Below are positions 1-5,494 of a DNA stretch of 5,494 nt, one piece after another. Within the stretch, counting starts at the first letter, position 1. Each line of letters begins with the position of its first letter. The position numbers and the translations under genes were made by a program. The DNA lies in NCBI GenBank assembly GCA_030453005.1, contig JAKDLE010000236.1:1-5494 (forward strand), read 5' to 3'. Origin of the DNA: Pseudonocardia sp. (lineage in GTDB: Bacteria; Actinomycetota; Actinomycetes; Mycobacteriales; Pseudonocardiaceae). The notes beneath the pieces were generated by a model. It was not told where the DNA came from. It searched no databases and was given only the letters and a program-made list of their open reading frames with translations.

Positions 1-2700
1 TCCCCGCCCGCGGGAGCCCCACCCGCGGGCGCGGAGAGCCCCGGCTACCCCCGGCGATGGGAGGCCGACGTCGTGGCCTCCGACGGAGGCATCGTGCACC
101 TGCGGCCGATCCTGCCCTCCGACGCCGACGCCCTGCTGCGCTTCCACGCCAGCCTCTCCGAGCGCACCCGCTACCTGCGCTACTTCGGCCCCTACCCGCG
201 GATCTCCGAGCGCGACCTGAAACGGTTCACCACCGTCGACCACCGTTCGCGGGTGGGGTTCATCTGCCTGCTCGGCGACGAGATCATCGCCGTCGGGCGC
301 TACGAGGGCCTGCCCGGCGACGGCGGGCCGGGCGGCACCACGGGCACCGCGGGCATCGACTCGGCGGAGGTGGCGTTCGTCGCCCGCGACGAGCACCAGG
401 GCCGCGGCCTGGGCTCGATCCTGCTCGAACACCTCGCCGCGGCCGCCCGGGAGAACGGGCTGCGCCGGTTCGAGGCCGAGGTGCTGGTGGAGAACCACGC
501 CATGGTGCGGGTGTTCCGGCAGGCCGGCTACCACGTCAGCCGGGCGTTCGCGGAGGGGGTGCTGCACCTGGAGTTCGACATCGACCCCACCGAGAAGTCA
601 CTGGCCGTGCGCGACTCCCGCGAGCAGCGGGCGGAGGCGCGCAGCGTGCACAACGCGCTGCACCCCACCTCGGTGGCGGTGATCGGGGCGTCCACCGACC
701 CGTCCAAGATCGGGCACGCCGTCCTGGCCAACCTGCTGCGGGCCAACTTCACCGGGCCCGTGTACCCGGTGAACCCGGAGGCCCGGTCCGTCCGCGGGGT
801 CCGGGCGTACCCGTCGGTCACCGACATCCCCGACGACGTCGACCTCGCCGTCGTCACGGTGCCCGCGGGAGGCGTCGACGAGGTGATGGACTCGTGCCTG
901 GAGAAGGGGGTCAAGGCACTGGTCGTGGTCAGCGCGGGCTTCGCCGAGTCGGGTGTCGTCGGATCGGGCGCGCAGCGGCGACTCGTCGAGGAGGCCCGTG
1001 CGCACGGCATGCGCGTGATCGGGCCCAACGCGCTGGGCGTCGTCAACACCGCGGCCGACGTGCGGCTCAACGCCACCCTGGCCCCGCAGTTGCCCGGCCG
1101 TGGACGGGTCGGGTTCTTCAGCCAGTCCGGGGCACTGGGCATCGCGATCCTCGCCGCCGCGGCCGAGCGTGGTCTGGGCCTGTCCACGTTCGTCTCCGCG
1201 GGCAACCGCGCCGACCTCTCGGGCAACGACCTGCTGCAGTACTGGCAGACCGATCCCGCCACCGACGTCGTGCTGCTCTACCTGGAGACGTTCGGCAACC
1301 CGCGCAAGTTCGCACGACTGGCCCGGCGGCTGGCCCGGACGAAGCCGATCGTGGCCGTCAAGAGCGGTAGGCACTCCGCGCCCACCCCGGCGCACGCCGA
1401 GGTGTCCGCCCCGATCGACGACGCCAGCGTCAAGGCGCTGTTCGAGCAGGCGGGCGTGATCCGCGTCGCTACGCTCTCGGAGCTGTTCGACACCGCGCTG
1501 CTCCTGGCCTACCAGCCGTTGGCCGAGGGATCGCGCGTCGCCGTGGTCGGCAACTCCACGGCGCTGGGCGTGCTGGTCACCGACGGGCTGCTCGACGAGG
1601 GGCTCGACCCCGCGGGTGCCCCGGTCGACGTCGGCGCGGCCGCCAACCCGGCGGAGTTCGCGGCGGCCGTGGCCGGGACGATCCGGCAGGACCACTGCGA
1701 CGCGCTCGTCGCGGTGTTCGTCCCGCCGATCGCCACCCCGGGAGCCGAGTACGCTCGCGCGCTGCGGGAGGCCGTGACGGGCTCGGGCAAGCCGGTTGTG
1801 GCGGTGTTCCTGGCCGTCGAGGGGGTGCCGGCGGAGCTGGCGATTCCGGGCGAGGACGGCTCACCCGGCCCCGGTTCGGTGCCGAGCTTCTCCAGCCCGG
1901 AGCGGGCGGTCGCCGCGCTGAGTCGCACCGTGCGCTACGCCCGCTGGCGCGCCCAGCCGGTGGGGGAGTTCGTCATCCCCTCCGGCGTCGACACCGAACG
2001 GGCCCGCGCACTGGCCGCCCGGGCCGGTGCGGGACGGCGCGACGACACCGGAGCCGTGGAGCTGCTGGGCTGCTACGGCATCCCGCTCACCGAGTTCCGG
2101 CGCGTCCAGGGCGCCGAGGCCGCGGTCGAGGCGGCCGACGCGCTGGGTTACCCGGTGGCGATCAAGGCGGTCGGCGAACGCTGGCGGCACCGCACCGACC
2201 TCGTCGGGGTGCGGCTCGACCTCGCGGCGGGCACCGGGGTGTACCGGGCCGTCGGCGACCTGGCCGAGCTCACCGGCGACGACGAGGTCTACGTGCAGCG
2301 GATGGCGCCCCGGGGGCTGTCCTGCGTGCTGCAGATCGTCGACGACCCGTCGTTCGGCTCGCTGCTGTCGTTCGGGCTCTCCGGGCTGGCCACCGAGCTG
2401 CTCGGCGACCGCGCGTTCCGGGTGGTGCCGGTGTCCGACCAGGACGCCGCCGCCCTCGTCCGGGCCCCTCGCGCCGCCCCGCTGCTCTCGGGCTACCGCG
2501 GCAGCGAACAAGCCGACCTGCAGGCCCTGGAGGACCTCGTCCTGCGCGTCGGCCGGATCGCCGAGGACCTGCCCGAGGTGCGGTCCCTGGCCCTCGACCC
2601 GGTGCTCGCGTCCGCGGAGGGCGCGTTCGTCACCGGCGCCCGCATCGTCCTGGGCCCGCCGCCCACCCGGCACGACGGCGGACCCCGCCGCCTCCGCTGA
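1..2700 (+). CDS. PatA-like protein: N-terminal GNAT acetyltransferase fused to NDP-forming acyl-CoA synthetase-like region (5' end outside window)
   Basis: Probable protein lysine acetyltransferase of the actinobacterial PatA type. In Streptomyces lividans PatA, which has the same domain order, an acyl-CoA synthetase is inactivated by acetylation. Residues are numbered from the GTG at 73. GNAT domain, about 1-170: HLRPI start, acetyl-CoA-binding loop HQGRGLGS (109-115) and C-terminal NHAMVRVFRQAGY. A Gly/Thr-rich insert lies at about 81-96. CoA-binding Rossmann domain, about 197-320: VAVIGAS, then IGPNALG, where Ala320 replaces the usual Cys. Ligase domain, about 344-480: FFSQSGALG, SAGNRADLSG and LYLETF. 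A second ligase-like domain follows to about 625, then a degenerate ATP-grasp, about 655-862 (GYPVAIKAV, FGLSGLATELLGDRAFR). The usual SHTG phosphohistidine motif is absent; His441 (PAHAEVS) is the likely remnant. The frame is open from base 1, and GYPRRWEADVV just before 73 matches the family N-terminus, so the true start is probably upstream. If GTG 73 is used the protein has 875 residues. The stop is TGA, convergent with the fumarase. Substrate is unknown. Confidence 0.88.
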   Translation, partial: SPPAGAPPAGAESPGYPRRWEADVVASDGGIVHLRPILPSDADALLRFHASLSERTRYLRYFGPYPRISERDLKRFTTVDHRSRVGFICLLGDEIIAVGRYEGLPGDGGPGGTTGTAGIDSAEVAFVARDEHQGRGLGSILLEHLAAAARENGLRRFEAEVLVENHAMVRVFRQAGYHVSRAFAEGVLHLEFDIDPTEKSLAVRDSREQRAEARSVHNALHPTSVAVIGASTDPSKIGHAVLANLLRANFTGPVYPVNPEARSVRGVRAYPSVTDIPDDVDLAVVTVPAGGVDEVMDSCLEKGVKALVVVSAGFAESGVVGSGAQRRLVEEARAHGMRVIGPNALGVVNTAADVRLNATLAPQLPGRGRVGFFSQSGALGIAILAAAAERGLGLSTFVSAGNRADLSGNDLLQYWQTDPATDVVLLYLETFGNPRKFARLARRLARTKPIVAVKSGRHSAPTPAHAEVSAPIDDASVKALFEQAGVIRVATLSELFDTALLLAYQPLAEGSRVAVVGNSTALGVLVTDGLLDEGLDPAGAPVDVGAAANPAEFAAAVAGTIRQDHCDALVAVFVPPIATPGAEYARALREAVTGSGKPVVAVFLAVEGVPAELAIPGEDGSPGPGSVPSFSSPERAVAALSRTVRYARWRAQPVGEFVIPSGVDTERARALAARAGAGRRDDTGAVELLGCYGIPLTEFRRVQGAEAAVEAADALGYPVAIKAVGERWRHRTDLVGVRLDLAAGTGVYRAVGDLAELTGDDEVYVQRMAPRGLSCVLQIVDDPSFGSLLSFGLSGLATELLGDRAFRVVPVSDQDAAALVRAPRAAPLLSGYRGSEQADLQALEDLVLRVGRIAEDLPEVRSLALDPVLASAEGAFVTGARIVLGPPPTRHDGGPRRLR
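59..64 (+). promoter_or_regulatory. Shine-Dalgarno-like GGGAGG before internal GTG (start decision)
   Basis: GGGAGG stands 8 nt before the GTG at 73 and would make that codon a plausible start. However, the same bases are in-frame codons for Trp-Glu-Ala inside the WEADVV motif, which I recall as conserved at the N-terminus of actinobacterial GNAT/acyl-CoA-synthetase fusions. No ATG, GTG or TTG codon occurs in this frame between 1 and 72. The purine run is therefore more likely a coincidence of coding sequence than the real initiation site, though internal initiation cannot be excluded. Confidence 0.25.
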
Positions 2701-2726
2701 GTACCCCGGCCGGCGGCGGGAAGGGG

Positions 2727-2736
<10 letters not shown>
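2691..2736. terminator. Candidate bidirectional terminator hairpin spanning both convergent stop codons
   Basis: CCGCTGA (2694-2700) is the exact inverted repeat of TCAGCGG (2727-2733), and two more outer pairs form after one mismatch (2691-2692 with 2735-2736). Inside, CCCC (2704-2707) pairs with GGGG (2723-2726) after a 3-nt bulge. An alternative 9-bp stem is CCCGCCGCC (2684-2692) with GGCGGCGGG (2712-2720). The TGA stops of the acetyltransferase gene and the fumarase gene form part of the two arms, so the whole 26-bp gap lies in the loop. Neither side has a T-tract, so this is not a classical intrinsic terminator. GC-rich hairpins lacking T-tracts have been proposed as terminators in actinobacteria, and the convergent placement supports that role. 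Confidence 0.45.
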
Positions 2737-4373
<1,637 letters not shown>

Positions 4374-4385
4374 GGGTCAACGCTA
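4374..4385 (-). promoter_or_regulatory. Putative leaderless promoter of the fumarase gene (-10 TAGCGT)
   Basis: Read on the minus strand, TAGCGT (4385-4380) matches the actinobacterial -10 consensus TANNNT. It is followed by only 6 nt (TGACCC) before the GTG start at 4373. That spacing would put transcription start on the first base of the start codon. No purine-rich ribosome-binding site exists in the intervening or upstream bases, which agrees with leaderless translation, common in actinobacteria. The -35 position (about 4403-4408, CCGACC) is not a good match to TTGACA and lies inside an inverted repeat, so an activator or alternative sigma factor could be involved. This is inference from sequence pattern only. 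Confidence 0.5.
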
Positions 4386-4402
4386 CAACGCGCCGTCCGC
4401 GG

Positions 4403-4430
4403 GGTCGGGAGGCCGGACCGGCCCCCGACC
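4403..4430. repeat. Inverted repeat with 13-nt matching arms upstream of fumarase
   Basis: The left arm GGTCGGG (4403-4409) plus GGCCGG (4411-4416) is the exact inverted complement of CCGGCC (4418-4423) plus CCCGACC (4424-4430). The centre is A4417, and one unpaired A (4410) interrupts the left arm. It ends 30 bp from the fumarase start codon and covers the expected -35 position of the leaderless promoter. An extra CCGACC copy at 4434-4439 adds a direct repeat. It could be an operator for a dimeric regulator, or a hairpin. GC-rich DNA produces short palindromes by chance, but 13 matching positions is long for that. Confidence 0.5.
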
Positions 4431-4476
4431 AGTCCGACCCCCCGGGGTACGCACGGCACGGCGAACCGGCCGAGCG

Positions 4477-4496
4477 GGGTCTCCGAATGGAGACCC
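4477..4496. repeat. Perfect 8-bp inverted repeat GGGTCTCC-GAAT-GGAGACCC
   Basis: The two 8-base arms (4477-4484 and 4489-4496) are exact inverted complements around the 4-base centre GAAT. The site lies between the divergent fumarase and FAH genes, about 100 bp from the fumarase start and 145 bp from the FAH start. Its arms are less GC-monotonous than the surroundings, which makes a chance palindrome less likely. It may be an operator for a dimeric repressor or activator, for example of the GntR, TetR or IclR type; the family cannot be told from the site. As RNA it would form a tetraloop hairpin. No T-tract follows in either direction, so a terminator is less likely. Confidence 0.5.
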
Positions 4497-4629
4497 TCCC
4501 TGGTGGCCGGGAGGCCGTCAACCTCTGATCGGGCCGGCGACCGCCCGCGGCGCGCCCCGAGCCCCGACGGGCCGGCCCCGGCGTGTGGGTCCGTGCGGGC
4601 TCGGTCAGACTGCCCGGCGGAACCACGAC

Positions 4630-4636
4630 GGAGGAG
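4630..4636 (+). promoter_or_regulatory. Strong Shine-Dalgarno (GGAGGAG) of the FAH-family gene
   Basis: GGAGGAG lies 5 nt before the ATG at 4642 and fixes that codon as the start, although the reading frame stays open far upstream. This contrasts with the divergent fumarase gene, which shows no ribosome-binding site. Confidence 0.85.
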
Positions 4637-4641
4637 ACGCG

Positions 4642-5481
4642 ATGAGGCTGGCCACGATCCGCACCGCCACGGGCACCCGGGCGGTGCGCGTGGACGACAC
4701 GACAGCCGTGGAGACCGGCGACGCCGACGTCCGCGCGTTGCTGGAGCGGCCGGACTGGGCGGCGCACGCCGCGGCGTCCGCGGGTCCCTCGCACGCGGTG
4801 GACGGGCTGGACTACGCGGCGCTCGTCCCGAACCCTGAGAAGATCATCTGCGTGGGGCTGAACTACCGCGACCACGTGCTGGAGATGGGCAACCAGCTCC
4901 CCGAGTACCCCACGCTGTTCGGCAAGTACGCGCCCGCACTCATCGGGGCGCACGACGACATCGTGCTGCCGCTGGTGTCGGACAAGGTCGACTGGGAGGC
5001 CGAGCTCGCCGTCGTCGTCGGTGCCCCGGTGCGGCACGCCACCCGGGAGCGGGCGCAGGCGGCGATCGCCGGGTACACCGTGCTCAACGACGTCAGCGTG
5101 CGTGACTACCAGCGTCGCACCGGCCAGTTCCTGCAGGGCAAGACGTTCGAGCACTCCACCCCGATCGGCCCGTGGCTGGTCACCCCCGACGAGCTGCCCG
5201 ACGGCGGCCCAGAGGTCGTCGCCGAGATCAGCTCCGTGCTCGACGGCGAGACGATGCAGCGCTCGTCCACCTCGGAGCTGGTGTTCGGGGCGGTCGACCT
5301 GGTCGTCTACCTCTCGGAGATCCTCACGCTCAACCCGGGCGACGTGATCGCCACCGGCACCCCCGGCGGCGTCGGGCACGCCCGCACGCCCCCGCGCTAC
5401 CTCACCGACGGCGCCGAGCTCGTCACGTCGATCGCAGGCGTCGGGGAGCTGCGCAACACCTGCCGCCTGGAGAGGAGGTGA
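4642..5481 (+). CDS. Fumarylacetoacetate hydrolase (FAH) family protein, possible 2,4-diketo acid hydrolase
   Basis: Cytoplasmic metal-dependent enzyme of 279 residues. FAH-family members hydrolyse or isomerise diketo acids in aromatic catabolism, such as fumarylacetoacetate, fumarylpyruvate or 2-hydroxyhepta-2,4-diene-1,7-dioate; the exact substrate is not readable here. A small N-terminal domain (about 1-60) precedes the FAH catalytic fold (about 65-276). Visible motifs are PNPEKIICVGLNYRDH, the His78-x-x-Glu81 pair corresponding to the FAHD1-type catalytic dyad, metal ligands Glu119 and Glu121 (DWEAELAVV) and Asp150 (LNDVSVRD), Lys167 in GKTFEHSTPIGP, and TGTPGGVG (238-245). All expected catalytic residues appear present. 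The ATG start is set by GGAGGAG 5 nt upstream. The gene diverges from the fumarase. Its stop overlaps a perfect Shine-Dalgarno, implying a co-transcribed downstream gene. If the product is fumarate, the neighbouring fumarase would be the next step; this is inference. Confidence 0.93.
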   Translation: MRLATIRTATGTRAVRVDDTTAVETGDADVRALLERPDWAAHAAASAGPSHAVDGLDYAALVPNPEKIICVGLNYRDHVLEMGNQLPEYPTLFGKYAPALIGAHDDIVLPLVSDKVDWEAELAVVVGAPVRHATRERAQAAIAGYTVLNDVSVRDYQRRTGQFLQGKTFEHSTPIGPWLVTPDELPDGGPEVVAEISSVLDGETMQRSSTSELVFGAVDLVVYLSEILTLNPGDVIATGTPGGVGHARTPPRYLTDGAELVTSIAGVGELRNTCRLERR

Positions 5482-5494
5482 CCAGGACGGTCGA
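5473..5494 (+). promoter_or_regulatory. Perfect Shine-Dalgarno overlapping the FAH stop codon; next gene starts at or past the right edge
   Basis: AGGAGGTGA (5473-5481) is fully complementary to the 3' end of 16S rRNA and includes the FAH stop TGA. Two readings are possible. A downstream gene may start just beyond the window, about 12 or more nt after this site. Alternatively it may start at GTG 5478-5480 in a GTGA overlap, reading V-T-R-T-V to the edge, with GGAGAGG (5469-5475) only 2 nt upstream as a crowded ribosome-binding site. Either way the sequence indicates translational coupling and an operon continuing rightward. The window ends too soon to identify the gene. Confidence 0.6.

Larger units (their letters stand above)
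4374..4641. other. Divergent intergenic regulatory region between fumarase and FAH-family genes
   Basis: These 268 bases contain no gene I can support. Reading frames run through them in both directions only because stop codons are rare at this GC content. The region holds the fumarase -10 element next to 4373, inverted repeats at 4403-4430 and 4477-4496, and the Shine-Dalgarno of the FAH gene at its right end. A TTGACG hexamer on the minus strand (4521-4516) with a weak GAGGGT 17 nt downstream (4498-4493) could be a second fumarase-directed promoter. For the FAH gene only a poor -10 candidate (CAGACT, 4606-4611) is visible. No tRNA, riboswitch or attachment site is recognisable. Confidence 0.7.

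Noticed and set aside
57..1370. A 437-codon plus-strand frame starting with ATG at 57
   Set aside because: It overlaps the conserved PatA-like frame, its translation is almost entirely Arg/Gly/Ala/Pro, and it contains no fold signature.
528..1695. Long minus-strand reading frames (528-1262 and 598-1695) opposite the PatA-like gene
   Set aside because: Their translations are low-complexity Arg/Gly/Pro/Ala/Ser-rich sequence with no recognisable domain. They lie opposite a gene with clear domains and arise from the scarcity of stop codons at high GC.
4437..4448. ACCCCCCGGGGT palindrome-like run
   Set aside because: It is a short C-run followed by a G-run, expected by chance at this base composition, and lacks a spacer or partner site.
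4569..4578. GGGCCGGCCC palindrome in the intergenic region
   Set aside because: It is made only of G and C in very GC-rich DNA, with no extension of pairing outside 10 bp; chance is the simpler explanation.

Overview
The window is very GC-rich, with G or C at almost every third codon position and GTG used as a start. Together with the gene content this points to a high-GC actinobacterium. Pseudonocardiales is my best guess from the protein style, but no rRNA or other marker is present to prove it. Three protein-coding genes fill nearly everything.

Layout: (1) 1-2700 (+): a large two-part protein with an N-terminal GNAT acetyltransferase and a C-terminal NDP-forming acyl-CoA synthetase-like region. 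This is the architecture of the Streptomyces PatA-type protein lysine acetyltransferases. Its reading frame is open to the left edge and the family's conserved N-terminal motif lies before the first available start codon, so the 5' end is probably outside the window. (2) 2727-4373 (-): a complete class I ([4Fe-4S]) fumarate hydratase, convergent with gene 1. The 26-bp gap and both stop codons sit inside a long inverted repeat that probably acts as a shared terminator. (3) 4374-4641: a 268-bp divergent intergenic region with no gene. It has an apparent leaderless promoter for the fumarase and two clear inverted repeats that look like operators or leader hairpins. (4) 4642-5481 (+): a complete fumarylacetoacetate hydrolase (FAH) family enzyme with its metal ligands and a His-Glu dyad. 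Its stop codon is embedded in a perfect Shine-Dalgarno sequence, so another co-transcribed gene begins at or just beyond the right edge.

How the genes may work together: FAH-family hydrolases cleave 2,4-diketo acids. If this one is a fumarylpyruvate or fumarylacetoacetate hydrolase it would release fumarate, which the divergent fumarase would convert to malate. The PatA-like protein is of a type known to acetylate acyl-CoA synthetases and may tie central carbon metabolism to acetyl-CoA status. This functional link is inference. The genes are individually ordinary for actinobacteria. I see no mobile element, CRISPR array, RNA gene or clearly novel system. The most interesting parts are the divergent regulatory region, the degenerate ligase-type active sites in gene 1, and the possible fumarate-producing/fumarate-consuming pair.
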